From positions 1 to 6,690 of the forward strand of contig JAADDN010000147.1 of NCBI GenBank assembly GCA_013153895.1: 6,690 bases of DNA, in the 5' to 3' direction. Shown piece after piece: positions 1 to 6,058 of this stretch. Source of the stretch: Thermoproteota archaeon. Lineage in GTDB: Archaea; Thermoproteota; Thermoprotei; Thermoproteales; Thermocladiaceae. Position numbers and translations under genes: made by a program. Position 1 is the stretch's first letter, and each line of letters begins with the position of its first letter. Under the pieces are notes generated by a model. That model saw only the letters and a program-made list of their open reading frames with translations, made no database searches and was not told the origin of the DNA.

Positions 1-28
1 GCTCGAAGAACACGACCTTAAATCTCAT
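1..28 (-). CDS. 5' tip of an unidentified leftward gene (partial)
   Basis: Reading leftward from the ATG at 28, the frame is open to the window edge and gives only MRFKVVFFE. A second in-frame ATG at 37 would add MRF. I prefer 28 because the TTTTAAAA box at 53-60 is centred about 28 nt before it, the same spacing as at the other leaderless starts here, whereas it lies only about 20 nt before 37. No Shine-Dalgarno sequence precedes either start. The alternating hydrophobic residues suit a first beta strand, but nine residues are too few to name a family. The gene lies downstream of the HTH regulator on the same strand, with its own promoter. Confidence 0.5.
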
Positions 29-52
29 AAACCTCATGGTATGTGGCGAGAG

Positions 53-60
53 TTTTAAAA
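53..60 (-). promoter_or_regulatory. TATA box (TTTTAAAA) for the partial leftward gene
   Basis: TTTTAAAA is centred at 56.5, about 28 nt before the ATG at 28, which fits a leaderless crenarchaeal promoter. The box is itself a palindrome, but nothing on the + strand starts 25-30 nt to its right, so leftward use is inferred. On the leftward transcript it also supplies a short T-run after the regulator gene. Confidence 0.5.
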
Positions 61-68
61 GATTCACT

Positions 69-84
69 ACTATGATATCATAGT
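69..84. repeat. Perfect 16-bp palindrome over the stop codon of the HTH regulator gene
   Basis: ACTATGATATCATAGT reads the same on both strands. After a 2-nt mismatch on each side, three more pairs (64-66 with 87-89) extend the dyad. It contains the regulator's TGA (78-80) and lies just upstream of the TATA box of the next leftward gene. It could be a protein-binding site for that promoter or a hairpin followed by the T-run at 62-57, acting as a terminator. The sequence does not decide between these. Confidence 0.45.
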
Positions 85-824
85 TCTGATAGTGATCCTA
101 GTCTTCTGAGGTTCCTAATTATGTCACTTATGCTTAATCGTGTAACTACTAGAGGAATCCTATCTCTCTTCGCGATCTCGAGTCCTAGTGGATCAGGTTT
201 CTCTATACCGTGTAGTACTACCACTGCTGGTCTCAGATCTGTGAAGGCTAAGAATGTATGTATAGCTATGAGGGGTGATCTACCATATTTAACGTTTGTG
301 AATATTGCTGCTCTCTCTGTTGTTGTTCCGTAGAGTCTAAAGTAGTCTTGTGGAGAAACTTCTAAAACTAGTCTTATACTGTCAACTATCGTGTATCCAT
401 GTATATCAACCTTATAGTAGTCTGGCTGTACTACTACCTCGCCATCTATGGCTTTCAAGAAGTCTTCGAAACTTACAGGTTTCGCGAAGTCCATCATGTC
501 TATGACTGCTGCAAGATATCTATCACTCATTGTTAGCTGTCTCATGAGCAGTTCTAGACGTTTTCCACCTCTCTCAAGTTCTATTGATATTAATGTGGTT
601 ACGAACTTCCTGATGAAGTATGAGCCAGGGCTCTTCCTTCTACCTGACTCGTAGTCGCTAATCACGCTTGGGGTCGTACCCATCCTCTCAGCTAGCTCTG
701 CTTGAGAGACTTCGAAGAACTCTCTCCACTTTCTCATTATCTTTCCAGGATTATCTGAGAGCACTATTTCTCCCGCTATTAGTCTTGAAATATCTGAGAG
801 CAAGTCTCTGCCAAAGTCCAGCAT
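78..824 (-). CDS. XRE-type HTH transcriptional regulator (COG1709-like)
   Basis: A 248-residue protein. Residues 28-82 form a Cro/CI-type helix-turn-helix: SQAELAERMG (40-49) is the positioning helix, and TTPSVISDYESGRR (50-63) is the recognition helix with the hallmark [SD]xYExGRR ending. The C-terminal part (about 135-240) alternates beta strands and helices. Its end, VVVLHGIEKPDPLGLEIAKR and then IPLVVTRLS, resembles a DRTGG/ligand-sensing fold (inference). This two-part layout matches the archaeal COG1709 predicted regulators. An in-frame TTG at 848 would add eight residues, but it lies only 3 nt past the TATA box and could not be in the transcript, so the ATG at 824 is chosen. The gene is divergent from the coiled-coil/DUF373/methyltransferase operon and shares its promoter element, so control of that operon and autoregulation are plausible. 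The ligand is unknown. Confidence 0.85.
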   Translation of the reverse strand: MLDFGRDLLSDISRLIAGEIVLSDNPGKIMRKWREFFEVSQAELAERMGTTPSVISDYESGRRKSPGSYFIRKFVTTLISIELERGGKRLELLMRQLTMSDRYLAAVIDMMDFAKPVSFEDFLKAIDGEVVVQPDYYKVDIHGYTIVDSIRLVLEVSPQDYFRLYGTTTERAAIFTNVKYGRSPLIAIHTFLAFTDLRPAVVVLHGIEKPDPLGLEIAKRDRIPLVVTRLSISDIIRNLRRLGSLSEL

Positions 825-850
825 CTCAATAAGTGAGACAGGGAACAATG

Positions 851-856
851 TTTAAA
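851..856. promoter_or_regulatory. Shared bidirectional TATA element between HTH regulator and coiled-coil operon
   Basis: TTTAAA (in GTTTAAAAC) is the only TATA-like sequence between the divergent starts. Its centre, 853.5, is 29.5 nt from the ATG at 883 and 29.5 nt from the ATG at 824. Archaeal TBP places transcription starts about 26 nt from the TATA centre, so both transcripts would have leaders of 0-4 nt. AACAATGTT (844-852), a short dyad, overlaps the BRE position of the rightward promoter. Confidence 0.7.
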
Positions 857-871
857 ACCTTCATCTACATC

Positions 872-881
872 TCCTTAAGGA
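872..881. promoter_or_regulatory. Perfect 10-bp palindrome at the predicted start site of the coiled-coil operon (candidate operator)
   Basis: TCCTTAAGGA is self-complementary and covers the predicted transcription start (about 880) just before the ATG at 883. Such a site could bind the divergently encoded dimeric HTH regulator. The AAGGA half is too close to the ATG to work as a Shine-Dalgarno site. A 10-bp palindrome in a region of this size has a few percent chance of arising at random, so the operator role is only a suggestion. Confidence 0.3.
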
Positions 882-882
882 A

Positions 883-1872
883 ATGCTGATTAACTTAGAG
901 CAGCTAGAGAAGCAACTTCAAGAGATAGAGTCCAAGTTTAATGATATTAATTCTAAGATTGAGGAGAGGTTGAACAATATTGCACAGCTCAAGGCTCAGC
1001 TTAACAATGTTAGAGCTGAGATCGATAAGGTGAGAGCACAGCTTGAGAAGTTGAATAATGAGCTGGCTGAGAAGCGTAAGAAGCTTCAAGAGTTGAAGCA
1101 GAGACGTCAAGAGCTTATAAATAGGTTGAGAGAGCTTAAGCAGAAGAAGAGGGATCTATCTAACGAGCTTAGAGTGAAGAGGGAGCTGATAAAGAAGCTT
1201 GGTCAGATGATAACAGAGTTGAAACAGCAGATGAGGCTTGGAAAGAAGCTTAGCAAGGAGGATATAAAGAAGATGATAGAGCAGCTCGAGCTTGAGCATG
1301 AGATCTCACCAACAGATCCTGAGAGAGAGTGGGAGTTCTTTAAGAAGATAATGAGCTTGGAGAGAGAGCTCAACATAATGGAGCTTATAGAGAAGTTGAG
1401 AGAGAAGGCTAACAATCTAGTAATGGAGGTTGATTATATTAAGAGTGAGCTAGTTCTCACAAGTGAGGAGATAAGGAAGATATCTGAGAAAGAGATACCA
1501 TCTATAAATCAGGAGATAGATAAGACTAGGCAAGAGATAGGTTCACTAATAGAGAACATTAGGCAGCTTATAAGTCAGAGAGAGCAGCTGAAGCAGAAGA
1601 GGGATTCTATAAAGGAGGAGATCTTGAAGAACTATGCAGAGATAAAGAAGTTGAAAGAACAGTTATTCGATCTTAAGCAAGAGCTCGAGAAGATTCAGAT
1701 TCTGAAGGTTGCAGCAGAGAAGAGTCAGAAGCTAATGCAGAAGATGCAGAAGAAGCTAGAGCTAAAGAAGACTCTCGAGGAGAGGTTCCGTCAAGCATAT
1801 GAGAGATTAATGAAGGGTGAGAGAGTAAGCCTAGAGGAGTTAAATATTGCTGAGTATATAGAGAAAGAGTAG
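883..1872 (+). CDS. Long coiled-coil protein (COG1340-like)
   Basis: A 329-residue protein that is nearly all heptad-repeat alpha helix rich in E, K, Q, R and L, with no signal peptide or membrane segment. Two long coiled-coil arms (about 4-118 and 160-305) flank a break at about 119-150 that contains GKKLSKED (120-127) and SPTDP (142-146). The C-terminus RLMKGERVSLEEL (308-320) is typical of archaeal COG1340 coiled-coil proteins, whose function is not established and which are often misannotated as phosphoserine phosphatase. No ATPase motifs are present, so it is not an SMC or Rad50 protein. It is the first gene of an operon, 5 nt ahead of the DUF373 gene, with a leaderless start set by the shared TATA element. 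A cytoplasmic structural or scaffolding role, possibly with the membrane protein encoded next, is inference. Confidence 0.85.
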   Translation: MLINLEQLEKQLQEIESKFNDINSKIEERLNNIAQLKAQLNNVRAEIDKVRAQLEKLNNELAEKRKKLQELKQRRQELINRLRELKQKKRDLSNELRVKRELIKKLGQMITELKQQMRLGKKLSKEDIKKMIEQLELEHEISPTDPEREWEFFKKIMSLERELNIMELIEKLREKANNLVMEVDYIKSELVLTSEEIRKISEKEIPSINQEIDKTRQEIGSLIENIRQLISQREQLKQKRDSIKEEILKNYAEIKKLKEQLFDLKQELEKIQILKVAAEKSQKLMQKMQKKLELKKTLEERFRQAYERLMKGERVSLEELNIAEYIEKE

Positions 1873-1877
1873 GATTA

Positions 1878-2969
1878 ATGTCTGTACCTGTTAGAAAGAT
1901 ACTCGTACTCTGTATTGATAGGGATAATGATGTAGGTAGCAGGTTAGGGATACCTACGCCAGTCATAGGTAGAGATAATCTTCTCAATGTTGCTGTACAA
2001 TACATACTTAGGTATCCAGATGATTCTGATGCTAATGCAATGTTTGGAGCTATACAACTATATGATAACTTAGCATCATCTCTAGGAAAGGATAATGTTG
2101 AGGTTGCACTAGTCACAGGAGCTGAAAGTGAGGACACGATGGCTGACCTGAAGCTACTTGGAGAAGTCGATATAGTTCTCTCTAAGTTTAATGCTGATGC
2201 TATAATAGTAGTCTCTGACGGTCCAGCAGATGAGGCTGTTGTACCATTATTACAGTCTAGGAGACCTGTAATATCAGTACGTAGGATAGTTGTTAGACAG
2301 TCAAGAGGATTTGAAGAGTTTGCTGTATTAGCTAAATATTACTTAACAAAACTCTTCGTAGAACCTAAGTATAGGAAGTATGCTCTAGGTCTTCCAGGAC
2401 TCATACTTCTGCTCTACGGTATAGCAAGCATAGTAGCGTCGAACCTACCATCGATAGTAGCTGCACTGATAGGATCAGTATTTGCATTAATTATAGGTAT
2501 TGGTGCACTATTATTCGCATTTAATATTCATGAGAAGATATTGAGCTTCATAAGAAGGTACGAGCTGACGTTCTTCACGATAGTTGTCTCAGCAATGTTA
2601 TTAATACTATATCCACTAGTGAACATATATGTTCTAGGGGTGCCATTAAGAAGCATAATACTTACAAGACCAACAATATTTGACGTGTTAAGCATAGCTA
2701 TAGCTATAGCACTATTCACAAATATTGTAGAAATATATGCAAAGAGAGGCATAATACCTATAAGAAAGGTAGTGACAAGCATAGCTGTATCACTATTTCC
2801 AGCATTAGTGATAAACGGCATGATATGGTTCATACTGAAACTAATAACGTTTCCAGAGTTTGTTGGAATAGTTATTGGATACATAATAATAAACATTATA
2901 GCAATAGGAATAGCATTGAGATTTCTCAGAAGATATCATGATAGAGGTATCAGCTACGCTCAGTATTAG
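1878..2969 (+). CDS. DUF373 (COG2237) family membrane protein
   Basis: A 363-residue protein with two parts. The soluble N-terminal domain (1-160) carries the family landmarks: LVLCIDRDNDVG (9-20), GAESED (81-86), VVSDGPADEAVVPLLQSRRP (111-130) and VVRQS (138-142). The many acidic residues (D14, D16, D18, D86, D114, D118, E119) suggest metal or nucleotide binding, but no activity is known for the family. The C-terminal part has about six hydrophobic segments (roughly 168-187, 190-215, 230-252, 266-284, 298-320 and 326-349), which makes it a multi-pass membrane protein with the N-terminal domain probably cytoplasmic. It starts 5 nt after the coiled-coil stop and overlaps the methyltransferase start by 32 nt, so the three genes look co-transcribed and translationally linked. 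Family assignment is firm; function is unknown. Confidence 0.9.
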   Translation: MSVPVRKILVLCIDRDNDVGSRLGIPTPVIGRDNLLNVAVQYILRYPDDSDANAMFGAIQLYDNLASSLGKDNVEVALVTGAESEDTMADLKLLGEVDIVLSKFNADAIIVVSDGPADEAVVPLLQSRRPVISVRRIVVRQSRGFEEFAVLAKYYLTKLFVEPKYRKYALGLPGLILLLYGIASIVASNLPSIVAALIGSVFALIIGIGALLFAFNIHEKILSFIRRYELTFFTIVVSAMLLILYPLVNIYVLGVPLRSIILTRPTIFDVLSIAIAIALFTNIVEIYAKRGIIPIRKVVTSIAVSLFPALVINGMIWFILKLITFPEFVGIVIGYIIINIIAIGIALRFLRRYHDRGISYAQY

Positions 2970-3714
2970 GGAAGAGTTCTCACAAAATATAGTGATTGCA
3001 GAGATAGATGCACTAGCAGAACTATATAATATTACTGTAGAAGATCTAGATCTTAGTAATAGGAGAGTCATATTGAAGGGAGATGAGAAGTCTGTATTTG
3101 AAATGTCTTGTAGAAGCATGTTTATAAGATCTATAGAAATGAATAATCTAAAATTAATATTTCCACGAAATTTTCTCATAAACTCAAGACCATTAAATAG
3201 AGTTGATACTGCTTCATCTCCATTAGAAGTCCTATTATCGAGAATACTTCTCAATCTTTCGAAAGTTAAAGAAAATGATAAAGTTTTAGATCCATTCTCA
3301 GGTGTTGGAGGTATATTATTTGAAGCTAAGATGCTTGGTGCACATGTTGTTGGCATAGATATAGTTTCTCAATACTTGAAGACTCAGAAAATAAATCTTG
3401 GAGATAGTGATCAAATTTTATCAGACTCATCGACGGTCATACCTATTAGATCAGGATCTTTTAATGCAGTAGTATCTGACCCACCTTACTCTAAGCTCTC
3501 TGTTATTGATGTTGATCTAGATTTACTTTACAGGAATCTTGCACGAATATGTGAGAGAGTTCTTAAGAAGGGGTGTAGAGTAGCAGTATCATACATATCT
3601 TCAATATCATTAGAAGATTATCTTGAGGAGGAGGGTCTAGAGATAGTGTGTCTAGGTTATCAACAGGTTCATAAGACTCTCATACGTAAGATAGTGTGCG
3701 CGATCAAGGTCTAA
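2938..3714 (+). CDS. Trm-G10/Trm11-like SAM-dependent RNA methyltransferase with shortened N-terminal region
   Basis: A 258-residue protein. The C-terminal Rossmann methyltransferase has motif I VLDPFSGVGGILFEA (116-130), an acidic end of strand 2 in GIDI (139-142), and the N2-guanine methyltransferase catalytic motif SDPPYS (180-185). It also has the archaeal Trm-G10-like tail VHKTLIRKIV (244-253). Proteins of this group methylate the exocyclic N2 of guanosine (m2G/m2,2G10) in tRNA. The region before the catalytic domain is only about 80 residues, while Trm-G10 proteins carry about 150 (ferredoxin-like plus THUMP). EIDALAEL (22-29) is the usual first helix, so the ATG at 2938 is the true start despite the 32-nt overlap with the DUF373 gene and a weak ribosome site. 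The substrate may differ from G10. The stop lies 2 nt from the converging rpl23 stop. Confidence 0.8.
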   Translation: MIEVSATLSIREEFSQNIVIAEIDALAELYNITVEDLDLSNRRVILKGDEKSVFEMSCRSMFIRSIEMNNLKLIFPRNFLINSRPLNRVDTASSPLEVLLSRILLNLSKVKENDKVLDPFSGVGGILFEAKMLGAHVVGIDIVSQYLKTQKINLGDSDQILSDSSTVIPIRSGSFNAVVSDPPYSKLSVIDVDLDLLYRNLARICERVLKKGCRVAVSYISSISLEDYLEEEGLEIVCLGYQQVHKTLIRKIVCAIKV

Positions 3715-3716
3715 CA

Positions 3717-3971
3717 TCATATTAAGCCAAGTTTTGATAATAGATCCATAGCATTATATTCAGGTGCAAGCTTCACATATGCCTTCTTCTCGCCTTGTGG
3801 TGTTATTAGGGTGTTTACTTTAACAACCTTCACATTGTATAGTTTCTCTATTGCTTCTCTTATCTGCTTCTTAGTTGATTCTCTCTTAACTATTACAGTT
3901 ATCTTATTCTCCCTCTCTGCAAGTCTGAGACTTTTCTCTGTTAGGACGAATCTTATTATTATGTTCTCCAT
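3717..3971 (-). CDS. rpl23: 50S ribosomal protein L23 (uL23)
   Basis: An 84-residue protein of normal archaeal L23 length. VLTEKSLRLAERENKITVIV near the start and the middle stretch ending NVKVVKVNTLITPQGEKKAYVKL are the family core, followed by the C-terminal helix. L23 binds 23S rRNA domain III at the exit-tunnel mouth, where nascent-chain factors dock. A GTG at 3980 would add three residues, but it lies inside the strong Shine-Dalgarno sequence GGGGTGAG (3983-3976), which is correctly spaced for the ATG at 3971. The gene is 11 nt downstream of rpl4 and ends tail to tail with the methyltransferase gene. rpl2, the usual next gene, is absent. Confidence 0.95.
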   Translation of the reverse strand: MENIIIRFVLTEKSLRLAERENKITVIVKRESTKKQIREAIEKLYNVKVVKVNTLITPQGEKKAYVKLAPEYNAMDLLSKLGLI

Positions 3972-3975
3972 CGTT

Positions 3976-3983
3976 CTCACCCC
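3976..3983 (-). promoter_or_regulatory. Shine-Dalgarno sequence of rpl23, overlapping the rpl4 stop
   Basis: Reading leftward, TAGGGGTGAGAACGATG contains GGGGTGAG, a match to the archaeal 16S tail complement, four bases before the ATG at 3971. It shares its first G with the rpl4 TAG stop, which suggests coupled translation. It excludes the GTG at 3980 as the start. Confidence 0.8.
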
Positions 3984-4816
3984 TATATCTTGAAGAGGTT
4001 ATTTAGTTTTCTTAAGGCCTCGTCTGTCCATAGTGTAAGTCTTCCTGGTTGTCCTCCTGGTGCTAGTACTAGCATGTTTAACATGTCTACCTTAACTACG
4101 TCTACTCCAGGTAGGTTTCTTAATGCTGTTATTACAGGACACTTCTCGCTTACTACTACGAGGATGCTCTTAGGAGTCTTGTATCTTCTTCCTCTTCTCT
4201 TTCCTTTTCCTGCTCTTATTCTAGTCTTCTCATGAGCTCTCTCTATATCATCCCACAGTCCTAACCTCTTTAGTACCCTCTTCACATCGCTGAGAAATTG
4301 AAGTTTCTCAAAGTCCTTCACCACTACTGGAGGTATCTGAACGACTGGATCAATTATGTGTCCTCTAGCTCTAATTAGGTCTGGTATTGCTGTTGCAGCT
4401 ATGGCTGACCTGATAGCTAGCCTCTTCTCCTTCTTGTTAATACGCTCATGAATTCTCTTCTCAACCTTAGGTGGATGAGCTCTCCTACCACCGACACACA
4501 TGGGTGCGAATGCAGCTCTAGGCCAGAGATGACCCTTTATTCTTGGAACTCTAGCAAGACCTAGACCAACACCAAACGACTCCGCAGTAGTTCTCTTGCC
4601 AGCCATTGGATCAGTACCCTTAGGCTGAAGTCTCATTGTGAATGCACTCAGGAACGCTCTCCTTATAAGGTCGATACGTACTGGAGTTCTGAAGTGCTCT
4701 GGAAGCTCTATCTCACCTACAGGATTACCGTCAAGGTCAAATACCTTAACTCTAGTAGGAACTACCCATCGAGGTTTTATCCAGGGCTCCAGATTCAGCT
4801 CAGGTACAATCGCCAT
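3983..4816 (-). CDS. rpl4: 50S ribosomal protein L4 (uL4)
   Basis: A 277-residue archaeal/eukaryal-type L4. VKVFDLDGNPVGEIELPEHF (23-42) is the conserved opening strand pair, and RRAFLSAF (52-59) follows. The basic extended loop that lines the peptide exit tunnel is at about 65-120 (QPKGTDPMAGKRT, then GGRRAHPPK). The second basic stretch RIRAGKGKRRGRRYKTPKS and the C-terminal Rossmann-like part (SILVVV, LPGVDVVKVDMLN) are typical. About 22 residues precede the usual start, but no other start codon lies between them and the core, so the ATG at 4816 stands. It is the first gene of a two-gene unit with rpl23. The TATA centre is about 34 nt upstream, implying a leader of roughly 8 nt, and a GTGATT further up lies outside that predicted transcript. 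rpl3, normally upstream, is missing. Confidence 0.96.
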   Translation of the reverse strand: MAIVPELNLEPWIKPRWVVPTRVKVFDLDGNPVGEIELPEHFRTPVRIDLIRRAFLSAFTMRLQPKGTDPMAGKRTTAESFGVGLGLARVPRIKGHLWPRAAFAPMCVGGRRAHPPKVEKRIHERINKKEKRLAIRSAIAATAIPDLIRARGHIIDPVVQIPPVVVKDFEKLQFLSDVKRVLKRLGLWDDIERAHEKTRIRAGKGKRRGRRYKTPKSILVVVSEKCPVITALRNLPGVDVVKVDMLNMLVLAPGGQPGRLTLWTDEALRKLNNLFKI

Positions 4817-4847
4817 CTTTAACTCTTAATCACACGTACACTACTAC

Positions 4848-4853
4848 TTATAA
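4848..4853. promoter_or_regulatory. TATA element between divergent rpl4 and the aminotransferase gene
   Basis: TTATAA (in CTTATAAATTTT) is self-complementary and is the only good TATA candidate in the 60-bp gap. Its centre, 4850.5, is 26.5 nt from the aminotransferase ATG at 4877 (leaderless) and 34.5 nt from the rpl4 ATG at 4816 (short leader). One element could therefore serve both genes, although overlapping separate boxes (TTATAAAT rightward, TTTATAAG leftward) are equally possible. Confidence 0.6.
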
Positions 4854-4856
4854 ATT

Positions 4857-4870
4857 TTGAGGTAGCTCAA
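4857..4870. promoter_or_regulatory. Interrupted palindrome TTGAG-GTAG-CTCAA before the aminotransferase gene (candidate operator)
   Basis: Five-base arms separated by 4 nt lie between the TATA element and the ATG at 4877, where a repressor would block rightward transcription. No regulator is encoded beside it. Arms this short can arise by chance, so this is a weak call. Confidence 0.25.
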
Positions 4871-4876
4871 CGATAA

Positions 4877-6058
4877 ATGAAAGAGCTAACAAAGAGACTG
4901 ATAGAATGGTCTAGAGATGTTGAACATTATGCTGATCCAACAGCAGAAATAGACCCAAACATAAAATACGGAAGATTACTCTTCAACGAGAACCTATTAC
5001 TACCAGAGGAGTACTATAGAGAGATAATTAGACATATTGAAGAAAAGATAGATCAAGCAATAAGATTCTACCCATCTGCAAGAGTTAGAGAGAAGATTGA
5101 GGAGAAACTCTCAGAAATATATAACGTAGATAAGACAAAGCTAATGTTAACAGCAGGAGCAGATGAAGGAATGAAGCTGATATACGACATGTGTTCAAAA
5201 ATAACAGATAGCACATTAATAATAAGACCATGTTATGGAATGGCTAAAATATATGCAAAATCAATGAAAATGAATATAGAAGAATATGTAATAAGAAGAG
5301 ACTACAAAATAGAGGTAGATAAGGTAATACAGTTAGTAGACGAGAAGAATATAGGAGTAGTATATATATGTAATCCAAATAATCCATTAAGCATAGAGTT
5401 CAATATAGAAGATGTAGAGAGAATAATTAAAGATTCAAATTCAATAGTAATAATTGATGAGACTTATCATGAGTTTGGAACAATAGATCATTCAAAATTA
5501 TTAGATAAATATGATAACATTGTAATACTGAGATCACTATCAAAGAGCTGGGGACTAGCAGGACTTAGAGTAGGGTATGTAATAGCACCTGAATACATAA
5601 TAAAAATATTGAAGGGAATTGCACAACCATTCAATATAAGTAGCATAGCATTAATAGCTCTAGAAAGAGCATTAGAGATGTACGATATAGTTAAGAAGGC
5701 AATAAATGAAGTGAAAGAGATAAGACAAGAAATTATAAGAAAACTAGAAGAAGTCGAAGGAGTTGTAGAAGTACTTCCATCACAGACAAACTTCATAACG
5801 TTTAGATTAGAAGAAGATATAAATGTTAAAGATATAGTAAACTTATTAAAAAAGAGAGGATTCTACGTAAGAACATCCTCAGAACCATTATTAGAGAACT
5901 GTATAAGAGTCACAATTGGACCAAGAGAGATCATGCATAAATTCATAAACTCCCTAATAGAGTCAATCTATGAATATAAGAGATCTAATAGAGAAGATCG
6001 AACCTCAAGAAATAAGACCGGAGAATGGAGCAGTCCTAATATATGTAGGAGTTGTTAA
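4877..6058 (+). CDS. hisC: HisC-type PLP-dependent aminotransferase (probable histidinol-phosphate aminotransferase)
   Basis: A 393-residue fold-type I aminotransferase. The landmarks in order are FNEN (36-39), RFYPS (63-67) with the dimer-crossing tyrosine 65, TAGADEG (92-98), CNPNNP (165-170), IIDETYHEF (192-200), SLSKSWGLAGLRVGY (220-234) with Schiff-base K223 and phosphate-contact R231, and NCIRVTIG (341-348) with carboxylate-binding R344. These fit histidinol-phosphate aminotransferase, which passes an amino group from glutamate to imidazoleacetol phosphate in histidine synthesis. No other his gene is nearby, so a related aminotransferase such as CobD is not fully excluded. The fold should end near residue 370. 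The last 23 or so residues (polar, SNREDRTSRNKTGEW...) come from sequence that also encodes the next gene in another frame, so the tail looks like run-on after loss of an earlier stop, or a sequence error. It has a leaderless start. Confidence 0.8.
   Translation: MKELTKRLIEWSRDVEHYADPTAEIDPNIKYGRLLFNENLLLPEEYYREIIRHIEEKIDQAIRFYPSARVREKIEEKLSEIYNVDKTKLMLTAGADEGMKLIYDMCSKITDSTLIIRPCYGMAKIYAKSMKMNIEEYVIRRDYKIEVDKVIQLVDEKNIGVVYICNPNNPLSIEFNIEDVERIIKDSNSIVIIDETYHEFGTIDHSKLLDKYDNIVILRSLSKSWGLAGLRVGYVIAPEYIIKILKGIAQPFNISSIALIALERALEMYDIVKKAINEVKEIRQEIIRKLEEVEGVVEVLPSQTNFITFRLEEDINVKDIVNLLKKRGFYVRTSSEPLLENCIRVTIGPREIMHKFINSLIESIYEYKRSNREDRTSRNKTGEWSSPNICRSC

Noticed and set aside
825..848. TTG start at 848 for the HTH regulator, giving 256 residues
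   Set aside because: It lies only 3 nt downstream of the sole TATA box, so it would not be in the transcript. The ATG at 824 has the right leaderless spacing.
1060..1440. Strongly purine-rich + strand with GAGAGA runs
   Set aside because: This follows from the E/K/R-rich coiled-coil coding sequence using GAG, AAG and AGA codons. No separate element is needed.
1673..2137. Leftward open frame of 154 codons
   Set aside because: It is antisense to the coiled-coil and DUF373 genes, serine-rich, without any recognisable motif or promoter. It is a shadow of the real frames.
2696..2714. Short tandem TATAGC repeats
   Set aside because: They encode the SIAIAIAL stretch of a DUF373 membrane helix, so codon repetition explains them.
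2841..3356. Leftward open frame of 171 codons
   Set aside because: It is antisense to the overlap of the DUF373 and methyltransferase genes and serine-rich. Both sense frames have clear family motifs.
3972..3980. GTG start at 3980 for rpl23
   Set aside because: The GTG is part of the Shine-Dalgarno sequence GGGGTGAG, which serves the ATG at 3971. The resulting 84 residues match the usual length.
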